A stretch of 36,519 bases of DNA from the NCBI GenBank assembly GCA_964630905.1, contig CAZVWR010000031.1, forward strand, positions 1-36,519. The letters are read 5' to 3'. The notes under the pieces were generated by a model. That model saw only the letters and a list, made by a program, of their open reading frames with translations. It searched no databases and had not been told where the DNA came from. This stretch comes from JAGOEX01 sp964630905 (GTDB lineage Bacteria > UBP6 > UBA1177). The position numbers and the translations under genes were made by a program. This document shows, piece by piece, positions 16,030 through 23,313 of the stretch (its first letter is position 1; every line of letters starts with the position of its first letter).

Positions 16030-17352
16030 ATGGAATCAAAAAAATTTATGGGGCATCCGGTCGGATTGTTCGTTCTCTTTTTTACTGAGCTGTGGGAGAG
16101 ATTCTCTTTTTACGGGATGAAAGCGATACTTGTCCTTTACATGGTGGCATCCATTGAAAAAGGGGGGCTCGGATGGAGCAATGCGAAAGGTCTTGAGATC
16201 TACGGCTGGTACAACATGCTTGTCTATGTCATGGCGATCCCCGGCGGAATAATTGCAGACAGGTATCTCGGTCAGAGAAAAAGTGTCTATCTTGGCGGAC
16301 TTCTGCTTTGTGCAGGACACCTTCTTCTGGCATATCCTCCCGAAGCGGCGTTCTTTTCAGCTCTGGGATTGATCGTTCTTGGAGTAGGGCTCCTTAAACC
16401 CAATATTTCCACAATGGTCGGCGAGCTCTATCCTGACGGTGATGCAGGGAAAGATGCCGGCTTTACAATATTCTACATGGGAATAAACATCGGTGCATTC
16501 TTTTCAGGAATTGCAGTCGGCTGGCTTGCATACAAATACGGCTGGCATTACGGTTTCGGACTTGCCGGCATCGGAATGATCATCGGGCAGATAGTTTATG
16601 CATACGGTCAGAAATATCTCGGAACAGCGGGGCTTAAAAAGAATGTATGTATCGATGCGGCAACAAGCAGACCTGTAAAATGTGAATTCACCGCAGTTGA
16701 AAAACGGAAGATCGGGCTTGTCATCTTTTCATTCCTGATCGTTATTGTTTTCTGGGCGGCTTTCGAGCAGGCAGGCGGACTGATGAGTCTTTACACTGAG
16801 CAGTTTACAAGCCGGGATCTATTCGGATTCGAAATTCCGACGGCATGGTTCCAGTCGCTTAATCCTTTTTATATAATGATATTTGCACCTGTTGTCGCAT
16901 CTTTCTGGATTATGCTTTCAAGAATAGGCAAGGAGCCGTCGGCACTTACAAAAATGGGACTTGGAACAATGATACTCGGGATTGGATTTCTTTTCATGGT
17001 CGGAGCATCAATTGAAAGGAGCGGAGATGAGCTTGCAAAAAGCAGCATGATCTGGCTCTGTCTCGCCTATTTTTTCCACACGATAGGCGAACTTGCCCTT
17101 TCTCCGGTGTCACTTTCCTTCATAACTGACATGGCGCCAAAGAGAATGACTTCGCAGATAATGGGATGGTATTTTGCTGTGACAGGGGTCGCAGGATATT
17201 TTGCTTCCAAGATCGGGATTTTCGCAGAAACTGCGGGTGAACTCAAAGTGTTCGGACTGATCGCCGGATTCACAATGTTCTTCGGGATTCTTCTGATGAT
17301 AATAGCACCGAAGATCAATAAAATAGCAGACATACACAGAACAGACGGTTGA
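16030..17352 (+). CDS. POT/PTR family proton-coupled peptide transporter
   Basis: 440 aa, about 12 hydrophobic segments, inner membrane. The first helix carries the POT signature ExxERFxxYG as ELWERFSFYG (E20, E23, R24, Y28). PGGIIADRYLGQRKSVYLGG is the MFS loop 2-3 motif, and LLKPNISTMVGELYP plus GFTIFYMGINIGAFFSG are further POT hallmarks. The FAEQAG-type motif appears as WAAFEQAGGLMSLY. It would import di- and tripeptides with protons (DtpT-like). It is shorter than the usual 460-500 aa of 14-helix bacterial members. SD GAGG before the ATG; directly abuts coaE. Confidence 0.9.
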   Translation: MESKKFMGHPVGLFVLFFTELWERFSFYGMKAILVLYMVASIEKGGLGWSNAKGLEIYGWYNMLVYVMAIPGGIIADRYLGQRKSVYLGGLLLCAGHLLLAYPPEAAFFSALGLIVLGVGLLKPNISTMVGELYPDGDAGKDAGFTIFYMGINIGAFFSGIAVGWLAYKYGWHYGFGLAGIGMIIGQIVYAYGQKYLGTAGLKKNVCIDAATSRPVKCEFTAVEKRKIGLVIFSFLIVIVFWAAFEQAGGLMSLYTEQFTSRDLFGFEIPTAWFQSLNPFYIMIFAPVVASFWIMLSRIGKEPSALTKMGLGTMILGIGFLFMVGASIERSGDELAKSSMIWLCLAYFFHTIGELALSPVSLSFITDMAPKRMTSQIMGWYFAVTGVAGYFASKIGIFAETAGELKVFGLIAGFTMFFGILLMIIAPKINKIADIHRTDG

Positions 17353-17366
17353 CGGAGAAACTAAAC

Positions 17367-18005
17367 ATGACTGATATCAAAGCTGTGATTTTTGACTGGA
17401 ACGGAACGCTTGTTGATGATGTTTGGCTCAGTGTAAATGCCATGAACGCCATGCTGGAAAAAAGGGGAAAGAAACCGATAACAACTGAATATTACAAGTC
17501 AATTTTTTCGTTTCCGGTTATAAATTATTATAAGGAACTGGGACTTGATGTTGAAAATGAATGGGAGATAATTTCCAGAGAGTTCATGGATATTTATCTT
17601 GGAGCATCAGAAAAACTCAAACTTTTCAAGGATGTGGAATCTGTTGTAAAACATTTCAGGGATAGATCGTTCACTACAGGGATACTTTCGGCAATGGAGC
17701 ACTCGATCCTGAACAAGCACCTTGAGTACTTCAGAATATCTCAACTCTTTGATTTCGTTCAGGGAATAGAAAACCATTATGCAGGTGGAAAGTTGCATCT
17801 GGGCAAAAAGATCCTTGAAAAGACAGGGCTTAAAAGTGAAGAGATCCTTTTTGTCGGCGACACATATCACGATTTTGAAGTTGCCAAAGAAATGGGCTGC
17901 AGAATTGTACTCATAAACCGCGGGCACAACCCTTACGAAATGCTCAAAAGCACAAATGCCCCCGTCCTCAATTCACTCGAAGAACTGAAAGGTTTGGGGT
18001 TGTGA
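17367..18005 (+). CDS. HAD superfamily hydrolase (phosphoglycolate phosphatase-like)
   Basis: 212 aa. Motif I is FDWNGTLVDD with nucleophile D10, motif II ILSAM, motif III lysine in GGKLHLGKKIL, and motif IV FVGDTYHDFEVA. The four-helix cap sits between motifs I and II, as in PGP/beta-PGM relatives. Oddly the second motif I residue (normally Asp12, the general acid/base) is Asn; DWNGT is a recurring variant of the family. The ATG at 17367 has GGAG 9 nt upstream; an in-frame TTG at 17349 overlapping the transporter gene has no SD. Substrate unknown. Last gene of the operon. Confidence 0.85.
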   Translation: MTDIKAVIFDWNGTLVDDVWLSVNAMNAMLEKRGKKPITTEYYKSIFSFPVINYYKELGLDVENEWEIISREFMDIYLGASEKLKLFKDVESVVKHFRDRSFTTGILSAMEHSILNKHLEYFRISQLFDFVQGIENHYAGGKLHLGKKILEKTGLKSEEILFVGDTYHDFEVAKEMGCRIVLINRGHNPYEMLKSTNAPVLNSLEELKGLGL

Positions 18006-18034
18006 AAAATAAAAACAGGTGATTTTTTATAAAT

Positions 18035-18652
18035 TCATGGTTTAACACAACGCACACTACCGTTGTCGTGGCGTCCGCCGTAAACACGGCCGTCGTTGAA
18101 ACTCACATACCATGCGCGATCTGCATTGTCTGATTGCTCCGAAGACGACCATAATATATCCGCATCTCCAAAAATGGAATATTTGCCGGATTCGTCATAT
18201 TCACATCCGAAACAAGGATGATTCCAGCAATCAGCAAAAGACAAACAATCATCAGTTACACCGCATTCACCACCTGTTTCAGTTCCCGGACAATTTTGAA
18301 TAAGTGTTCTGAGTTCTGAGATTGTCGGCAACCGACCACCTAGTTTTTTACAACATCCAACTGCTTCACCCCAATCCCCCCCTTCAGAAGTATCTAAAAC
18401 ATCAGACCAGTTCAAGCCGTCATGTTCATTAGGGAAATTATCTCCTGTATTTCCAATGCCACAGGTATTCCCTGTATTCCCTGTATCAACCGTGTTACCA
18501 GAATTTCCTGTGTTACCTGTGTCGCCTGTATTGCCGCTGTCACCAGAGTTCCCAGAGTCGCCAGTATTTCCGGTATTTCCTTTGTCATCCCCACCACAAG
18601 ATCCCACAAAAAACATCAAGACAAAAATCAATGAAATTAGTGATTTATTCAT
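18035..18652 (-). CDS. DUF1566 lipoprotein with GNT/GDS repeat linker
   Basis: 205 aa, secreted lipoprotein. Signal MNKSLISLIFVLMFFVGSC with lipidated Cys19; ATG at 18652 rather than 18685, because GGGGA lies 5 nt upstream and the signal begins there. Residues 25-71 are a low-complexity linker of 3-residue units (GNT, GDT, GNS, GDS). Residues about 76-205 are a DUF1566 (Lcl C-terminal, C-type-lectin-like) domain: LNWSDVL, CKKLGGRLPTISELRTLI, ILWSSSE, RAWYVSFNDG and the end SVRCVKP. It has eight or more cysteines, probably disulfides. The start overlaps the stop region of the upstream paralogue by 8 nt (tandem duplication). Function unknown, likely surface binding. Confidence 0.8.
   Translation of the reverse strand: MNKSLISLIFVLMFFVGSCGGDDKGNTGNTGDSGNSGDSGNTGDTGNTGNSGNTVDTGNTGNTCGIGNTGDNFPNEHDGLNWSDVLDTSEGGDWGEAVGCCKKLGGRLPTISELRTLIQNCPGTETGGECGVTDDCLSFADCWNHPCFGCEYDESGKYSIFGDADILWSSSEQSDNADRAWYVSFNDGRVYGGRHDNGSVRCVKP
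18440..18580 (-). repeat. Degenerate 9-bp repeat tract encoding GN(T/S)/GD(T/S) linker
   Basis: About 16 tandem 9-nt units, each encoding Gly-(Asn/Asp)-(Thr/Ser), residues 25-71 of the DUF1566 lipoprotein. Units differ at several positions (CTGTATTCC, CCGGTATTT and similar on the plus strand), so this is a diverged coding repeat, not a CRISPR or perfect microsatellite. Shorter versions occur in the upstream paralogue near 19436-19480 and near its C terminus. Confidence 0.8.
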
Positions 18653-19655
18653 TTTTATCCCCAAAAATTCCAGAATGGCCTGCATCGCCTATATCTTCTG
18701 TATCATTCGTGTTTCCAGTGTTAACTGCATCAGGATTGTAGCACTGACCAGTCTCAAGATTGCATTTTGTATTGGGAGAAAAAATACATTCTTCGTCCGA
18801 TTTGCAAAGAATTCCCTCCGATTCCTTTTCAGTAATGCAGAATCCTTCATCAATAAAACATCGCCAGTTTTCAGGACAATCCGAATTTTTAAGACATCTG
18901 GGTCTTGCTTTGCAATAGTAAAGCAGCGTGTTGGTTTCAGCATCCTCTTTCGGATTTTCAAGATCGCAATATTCACTGATGTTGCAGTCCGATGTGTTTT
19001 TACATGCAACTAAATCATGCACGCACTTGACATAGATTTTATCTGTATTTATGGCAATGGAGCCACGACCAAAATCAACAGACCATGCATAGTTGGGAAC
19101 ATCCGAAGACAGAGAAGACGACCATACAACACTGTTATCGCCAAAAACACTGTATATTCCCGAATTGTTTGCCCCGCATCCATCACAATTAGAATTATGA
19201 CAACTGGAGAATAAACAACTGTCATTAACTCCACAGGAACCACCCGTCTCGGTTACCGGGCAATTTTGTATCAAGGTTCTGAGTTCTGAAATTGTAGGAA
19301 ATCTCCCGCCCAAATCTTTACAGTAATTTAATGATGCATCCCATGTCATAGAATAAGCCGAAATATCAGACCATTTCAAGTCATCATGATAATGGCAGAA
19401 TTTGTTGTTCTCAGGACAAGTGTCTTCTATGTTGCTTGTATCCCCAGTGTTACCTGTGTTACCTGTGTCGCCGGATTCATCAACAACACAGATTCCATCC
19501 TCACAAACTAAATCGTCTACACAAACACCATCTCCAATATCAATACAAGGGAAACCTAATGATCCAACAGGTATGCTGTTTTCATTTTTATCATCCCCAC
19601 ATGATCCCACAACAAACATCATAACAATTATCAATGAAATCAGAACCGGCCTCAT
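18645..19655 (-). CDS. DUF1566 lipoprotein with cysteine-rich repeats
   Basis: 336 aa. Signal MRPVLISLIIVMMFVVGSC (lipidated Cys19); GGGGAGAG a few nt before the ATG at 19655. Order of parts: a small cysteine motif (CIDIGDGVCVDDLVCEDGIC), a short GDTGNTG linker, a DUF1566 domain (about 90-215: LKWSDISAY, CKDLGGRFPTISELRTLIQ, VVWSSSLSS, YAWSVDFGRG), then three dickkopf/EB-like Cys motifs (CKNTSDCNISEYCD, CLKNSDCPENWRC, CKSDEECIFSPNTKC). It ends in another linker (NTGNTNDTEDIGDAGHSG) with no domain after it. Such proteins are typical of predatory or social deltaproteobacteria-like lineages. It shares its 46-nt leader with the barrel gene at 20868. Surface role inferred. Confidence 0.78.
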   Translation of the reverse strand: MRPVLISLIIVMMFVVGSCGDDKNENSIPVGSLGFPCIDIGDGVCVDDLVCEDGICVVDESGDTGNTGNTGDTSNIEDTCPENNKFCHYHDDLKWSDISAYSMTWDASLNYCKDLGGRFPTISELRTLIQNCPVTETGGSCGVNDSCLFSSCHNSNCDGCGANNSGIYSVFGDNSVVWSSSLSSDVPNYAWSVDFGRGSIAINTDKIYVKCVHDLVACKNTSDCNISEYCDLENPKEDAETNTLLYYCKARPRCLKNSDCPENWRCFIDEGFCITEKESEGILCKSDEECIFSPNTKCNLETGQCYNPDAVNTGNTNDTEDIGDAGHSGIFGDKNE

Positions 19656-19698
19656 ATTTCTCTCCCCAAAAAATTAAACACAACGGAAGTATTTTAAT
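19653..19698 (-). repeat. 46-bp duplicated leader, copy 1
   Basis: These 46 nt, from the start codon upstream, are identical to 20866-20911. They contain the SD (GGGGAGAG before the ATG) and an AT-rich segment with TAAAAT that could be a -10. Identity stops after 19698 apart from a few scattered bases. The two downstream genes (DUF1566 lipoprotein, barrel) therefore have the same translation signal. Confidence 0.9.
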
Positions 19699-20118
19699 GA
19701 ATTAAAATCGGAATTAAAGTTTTTAAGAATTAAAGGGGTAAACCTTCAGGGGGACTTAAAACGGATAAGGAACTGAAGATAGAAAAGATAAGGCTCCCTG
19801 CGGAGCGTTGCCGCGTTTTAAGCACAGATGCTGTGCCGGCGTGAGACCTTAAACAATTCCGAGAATGGACTTGTGTGAAGTGGAGTAGCAAACTTGGCAA
19901 TAATCTTCCGTCTCAAAATTAGAGCTATATGCAATATCATTATTTTATTGTTTTATTTATGTACTTATCCATCCCTTGACTGAAAGGTGACCGCAAGGTC
20001 AGTTCTTTAATTGGAGATTAAAAACCGGAATGAAAATGAAGCCAGCTCTTCGACAAGCTCCTCTCGGTAAACTCGAGACAGGCAGAACAGGAAAGGGAAG
20101 GGGAAGGCGGCCGGGAAG
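19699..20118. other. 420-nt non-coding stretch with several hairpins
   Basis: No credible ORF. Three perfect short hairpins are visible: GCTCC-CTGC-GGAGC (19793-19806), GCACAG-ATG-CTGTGC (19822-19836) and TGACC-GCAA-GGTCA (19988-20001, GNRA-type loop). CTTCGACAAGCTC (20048-20060) resembles the core of REP-type repeats seen in many genomes. The hairpin at 19793-19806 read on the minus strand is followed by CTTATCTTTTC and could act as a weak terminator. Nearby base composition is more GC-rich than in the AT-rich block 19930-19970. It could be a structured RNA, REP debris or a decayed mobile element. I cannot decide. Confidence 0.5.
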
Positions 20119-20868
20119 CTATAGCCAACCTGTAAAGCCAAGACCCACCCCGGCTCTAATTCTCGTAAGATCATAGTCCTCAATCTTTCCACCGGAAAAT
20201 CCCACATCACCAAATAGATCTATTGAAAAAGATTCTGTGGCAAAAAAATGAAGTCCTGCGTTAAATGAAGCTCCCAATGTCCAGGAGAAGCTCTCATCTG
20301 AAGCCCAATCAGTATCATTTTCAAATATATCTTTCGACAAAAGAATATCAAACATGAACCTCAAAAAAGGACGGACTTTAGATCGAAGAAAAGACACTTC
20401 AAAAAAAGGAGCCAGTCTAAAATCAAAATGTTTCCAATCTAAAGAGTCCATCTTGCTAAAAGAAAATCCAACATACGATCCCACAACAAACATATCTTTA
20501 TAAAATACTCCACCCAAACGCAAGCCTAAGTTGTCAGCTCCGCCAATGGATGTATAAAAGTTATCAAGCTTTTGCTCGTTCTCCCAACCAGAATCATCCT
20601 CATCTTTATATTTTAATCTATTATAAGAAAACAAATTCGTATCAACACCAATCAAAAACTTTTTATCAGTAACCGAACCCACATCCTTTTTAACAGACGG
20701 TGTCTTTGGCTTCTCAACCTCATCATCATCCTCTTCAGAAAACACACACACCCCGTCCTCGCAAATCCTATCACCCTTACAGTCAGTATCCTTTGTGCAA
20801 TCAGCAAAAAGACTATATGAAAACAAAAAGACAATCATAAAAACACCCGGAATTAAAACTCTTTTCAT
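20119..20868 (-). CDS. Predicted outer-membrane beta-barrel protein with Cys motif
   Basis: 249 aa. A signal peptide (MKRVLIPGVFMIVFLFSYSLFA) is followed by one cysteine motif CTKDTDCKGDRICEDGVC, the same type as in the neighbouring lipoprotein (CEDGIC), then an acidic linker (EEDDDEVEKP). From about residue 65 to the end, alternating polar/hydrophobic strands (LGLRLGGVFYKDMFVVGSYVGFSF, FDFRLAPFFEVSF, IDLFGDVGFSGG, and the last strand ending FTGWL) look like an 8-stranded barrel of OmpA/OmpW size. Not assigned to a named family. Leader identical over 46 nt to that of the lipoprotein gene downstream. Confidence 0.65.
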   Translation of the reverse strand: MKRVLIPGVFMIVFLFSYSLFADCTKDTDCKGDRICEDGVCVFSEEDDDEVEKPKTPSVKKDVGSVTDKKFLIGVDTNLFSYNRLKYKDEDDSGWENEQKLDNFYTSIGGADNLGLRLGGVFYKDMFVVGSYVGFSFSKMDSLDWKHFDFRLAPFFEVSFLRSKVRPFLRFMFDILLSKDIFENDTDWASDESFSWTLGASFNAGLHFFATESFSIDLFGDVGFSGGKIEDYDLTRIRAGVGLGFTGWL

Positions 20869-20911
20869 ATTTCTCTCCCCAAAAAATTAAACACAACGGA
20901 AGTATTTTAAT
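20866..20911 (-). repeat. 46-bp duplicated leader, copy 2
   Basis: Identical to 19653-19698, covering the start codon, SD and upstream AT-rich segment of the barrel gene. The two copies are direct repeats 1213 bp apart, so recombination between them would delete the barrel gene and the non-coding stretch while leaving one intact leader. Confidence 0.9.
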
Positions 20912-20937
20912 AAATCAGAAAGAAAAGTGAACTTTAA

Positions 20938-20994
20938 ATTTTTCCCACATTCTTTTCAACCTGATCAAGCCATTTCTCTCTTAATTCATCAGTG
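20938..20994 (-). repeat. Diverged copy of the oxidoreductase gene tail
   Basis: 57 bp aligned without gaps to 21742-21798 with 4 mismatches. On the minus strand it still reads TDELREKWLDQVEKNVGKI then a stop, against TDELRAKWLDQVEKSVGKMVK in the intact gene. It is a stranded 3' end of a second NAD(P)H oxidoreductase gene, lying directly after the ORF6N fragment. Confidence 0.85.
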
Positions 20995-21002
20995 TTTTTC
21001 AA

Positions 21003-21731
21003 TTATATCTTTGTCATAATTTTCGTCACTTCAACATCCATTTTGGAAAAGCCGAACCATTTTTTTCCAAGATCTTTGAGTGAGCCGCCGAAATGATAAA
21101 GGTCGCGATTGTCAATTATCATGAATCTGTCATGGGAATGATTGAATTCCTTTATTTCAGCGGGCGGGAACTGTTCATTGAATTTCTGCGTGTCGAGTTG
21201 AAGCTGTTTTGAAAGATTTTTTGTGAGGATTCTGAGTGTAACTCCCTGTTTCCGTTTTGAAAAAAGTGTCAGAACTGTATCATCAACATAATTATCAATG
21301 AGGATGATCGACTTTTCAGCCGACCTTACAATATCTGAAACGAATTTGTGTGCTTCAAAGACCTGACCTTCAAAAAAAATGCCTTGCTTTGGAAGAAGTT
21401 GATTCGATTCCAGGGCTTTAAAAAGATCCTTGAATTTACTATCTGCTTCTAATTGTTTAATTTCAAGAAAATCAACTCTTTTAAAAAGGTCGGCTTTACC
21501 TGCAAGAAAATGTCTCATGGCTACGAAAGCTCTCATGATTAAAACACTTATCTCAATAGCTTTTTCACTTGTAATAACAGAAGAAACGGAAGCCACACCC
21601 TGCTCTGTAAACACATAAGGCAAAAAACCGCCAAGATGTCTTTTTGAAGGTATCGCATTTTGCGATACCATAAAATCTGCTTCAATTTCAGTATTTAGGC
21701 GCGGTTTATATTTTGTTTTCAGAAAAACAAG
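21003..21731 (-). pseudogene. N-terminally truncated ORF6N-domain protein
   Basis: A prophage-type regulator fragment. The ORF6N family normally opens with a DNA-binding region of about 80 residues; only its last part survives (EIEADFMVSQNAIPSKRHLGG, FLPYVFTEQGVASVSSV, IMRAFVAMRHFL). A complete C-terminal domain of about 140 aa follows (EAHKFVSDIVRSAEKSIILI, NYVDDTVLTLFSKR, HDRFMIIDNRDLYHFGGSL, KDLGKKWFGFSKMD), similar to phospholipase-D-like sensor domains in these proteins. An ATG at 21671 gives 222 aa, but the frame stays open back to the TAG of the oxidoreductase gene, with family-like residues before that ATG. Flanked by two copies of that gene's tail. Probably non-functional debris. Confidence 0.75.
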
Positions 21732-22322
21732 CTATTTAACCATTTTCCCCACACTTTTTTCAACCTGATCAAGCCATTTCGCTCTTAATTCATCAGTGCT
21801 TTTTTTCATTCTGTCAAACTGGACGATCTTTGTTTTTTTGACTCCGATCATTTTAAGTGTTGTGTCGGCAACGACTTTCTTGACCGGGAAAAAGAGCATG
21901 AAGTTGTGATAAATTTTGGGTCCGCCGAGAGTGTTGAAGATAACCGCCTGCTTTATTTGAGGAAAAAGCGGTTTCAGCATCCCCGATTTTTTATAAATGT
22001 ATGCCCTTTTGGGAAGAAACACTTTGTCAAAGAAACCTTTTAATATTGCAGGCATAACCCCCCACCAGACTGGAAAAATGATAAAAAGAGTGTCAGCCTG
22101 AGCCATCAGTTCAAGATATCTGTCAACATTTTTGTCTGTTGTTCCGCCTGAACTGTAAAGCTTGAGGTCTTCAGCCGTCATTACCGGGTCAAATTTGTCT
22201 TTGTTCAGATCTATCAGATTGAATTCATGACCGTTTTTTTTAAGTGTCTCGATCACCTTCTCTTTCACGGCATGACAGAAACTCCCTTCAAACGGATGGG
22301 CGTAAATTATAAGTCCTTTCAT
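21732..22322 (-). CDS. NAD(P)H-dependent flavodoxin-fold oxidoreductase (NQO/MdaB-like)
   Basis: 196 aa, flavodoxin_2 fold. MKGLIIYAHPFEGSFCHAV is the FMN/FAD phosphate loop region and IFPVWWGVMPAILKGFFDKVF the classical second motif; FNTLGGPKIYHNFML follows. Such enzymes reduce quinones or other electrophiles with two electrons (NQO1, MdaB, KefF, YwrO). I chose the ATG at 22322 (GAGG 6 nt upstream) over 22361, which adds 13 residues unlike the family. Divergent from the ABC operon. Its last 57 bp have a diverged copy at 20938. Cytoplasmic. Confidence 0.87.
   Translation of the reverse strand: MKGLIIYAHPFEGSFCHAVKEKVIETLKKNGHEFNLIDLNKDKFDPVMTAEDLKLYSSGGTTDKNVDRYLELMAQADTLFIIFPVWWGVMPAILKGFFDKVFLPKRAYIYKKSGMLKPLFPQIKQAVIFNTLGGPKIYHNFMLFFPVKKVVADTTLKMIGVKKTKIVQFDRMKKSTDELRAKWLDQVEKSVGKMVK
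21742..21798 (-). repeat. 3' end of the oxidoreductase gene, duplicated at 20938
   Basis: This stretch encodes the last residues of the flavodoxin-fold oxidoreductase (TDELRAKWLDQVEKSVGKM). It is 93% identical to 20938-20994 over 57 bp, in the same orientation 804 bp away, with the ORF6N fragment in between. Confidence 0.85.
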
Positions 22323-22447
22323 ATTGTCCTCTTTTGAAAGTTTGAAAAATAACACAGGCACCGGATGAATATAACTTAAACCTTCAGAAACTGGAACTTT
22401 TTCTTTATTCGTGGTAGTATCCCCTGTTTTTCGGAGATTTTTTAAAT

Positions 22448-22747
22448 ATGAAAGATTTAAAGATGTTAAAATTTTCCAATATTTCCGCTTTGTTGGTACT
22501 TCTGGTGCTTTCTACAGTACTGGGATTTCTTGAAAGGGGGGATATTCAGCTTGTCATGATACTCGTGACATTTCTCTGTGCCGGTTTTTTCATAAAAAGA
22601 CCAGCCCTTTTTGCCGGCATTGCAATAATGACCATCGCTGTTCTTCTCACTTTGAGCAGTCTTGTCGAAGTTGAAAAGGACCAGGGGGGGAAATTCTTTA
22701 AAAAGTTCCAGTTCATAATCGGAGATGACAAAGAGGAGAGTGAATGA
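22448..22747 (+). CDS. Small membrane protein of the ABC operon
   Basis: 99 aa, unrecognised. Three hydrophobic segments (ISALLVLLVLSTVLGFL, LVMILVTFLCAGFFI, LFAGIAIMTIAVLLTLSSLV) precede a charged tail ending GDDKEESE. GGAG lies 11 nt before the ATG. It overlaps the permease gene by 4 nt (ATGA), so it is likely a subunit or partner of the ABC transporter. Small extra membrane genes are common in YtrB-like ABC operons. Function unknown. Confidence 0.65.
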   Translation: MKDLKMLKFSNISALLVLLVLSTVLGFLERGDIQLVMILVTFLCAGFFIKRPALFAGIAIMTIAVLLTLSSLVEVEKDQGGKFFKKFQFIIGDDKEESE

Positions 22748-23313
22748 TGAAATTCTTAAATCATTTTGAGGCCTTTTTGCTTCTTCAGACAACAACGAGA
22801 AAAAAGATCTTCGGACTTTTGTTCCTCTCTCTTCTTCTCCCAGGACACATTAAGTATCTATTTGTTTTTATTCTTATTTCCAAACTTCTGCCGGCTGATG
22901 TGAATTCAAGAAGCATAAAAATGATGCTCTCTCTCCCTTTTTCAAGGAGCGAAATTTTCCTGTTCTCTTTTGTAACCGGCTTTCTGGTGATATTTTCCGC
23001 AACTGTAATAGGTGAGTCGTTTTTCATAGGGAAGACCGATTTTGCTGTTTTTCCTCAGCTTTTTGTTTTCTACTGTGCCTATTTCGGGATACTGATGCTT
23101 GTCACGACCAAAGGGGCCGACAACCTCACATTCCCGGTTTTTCTTCTCATAACCGACCTTGTTGCAGGAAATATCGGAACACCTGAAACAAATGTGTATC
23201 AATTAATAAGTCCTTTATATCAGAGGAATTTTGTGCTGTCACTACTCCTTGCATTTTTCATTCTCGCTGTTTCTTTCGCTGTATTCATTGTTGATAGGAG
23301 GGAAAAATGGTGA
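22744..23313 (+). CDS. ABC-2 type transporter permease
   Basis: 189 aa with about five to six hydrophobic segments; inner membrane. LLPADVNSRSIKMMLSLPFSRSEIFLFSF is the coupling region typical of ABC-2 permeases such as YtrC/D or NatB-like proteins (a cytoplasmic loop with LPFSR). Two adjacent ATGs (22744, 22747) follow GAGGAG; either may be used. It overlaps the ATPase gene by 7 nt. It is short for a permease, so a dimer or a partnership with the 99-aa protein is likely. Confidence 0.75.
   Translation: MMKFLNHFEAFLLLQTTTRKKIFGLLFLSLLLPGHIKYLFVFILISKLLPADVNSRSIKMMLSLPFSRSEIFLFSFVTGFLVIFSATVIGESFFIGKTDFAVFPQLFVFYCAYFGILMLVTTKGADNLTFPVFLLITDLVAGNIGTPETNVYQLISPLYQRNFVLSLLLAFFILAVSFAVFIVDRREKW

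Noticed and set aside
18440..18580. CRISPR-like or microsatellite repeat
   Set aside because: Units are 9 nt, diverged, in frame and without spacers; they encode a linker in a lipoprotein.
18456..19013. Plus-strand ORF of 185 codons across the two lipoprotein genes
   Set aside because: Its VFPVFPVS-type repeats are the antisense reading of the GNT linker; the minus strand has signal peptides and domains.
22392..22420. Promoter for the ABC operon (TGGAAC ... TAGTAT)
   Set aside because: The -35 matches only 3 of 6; not supported.
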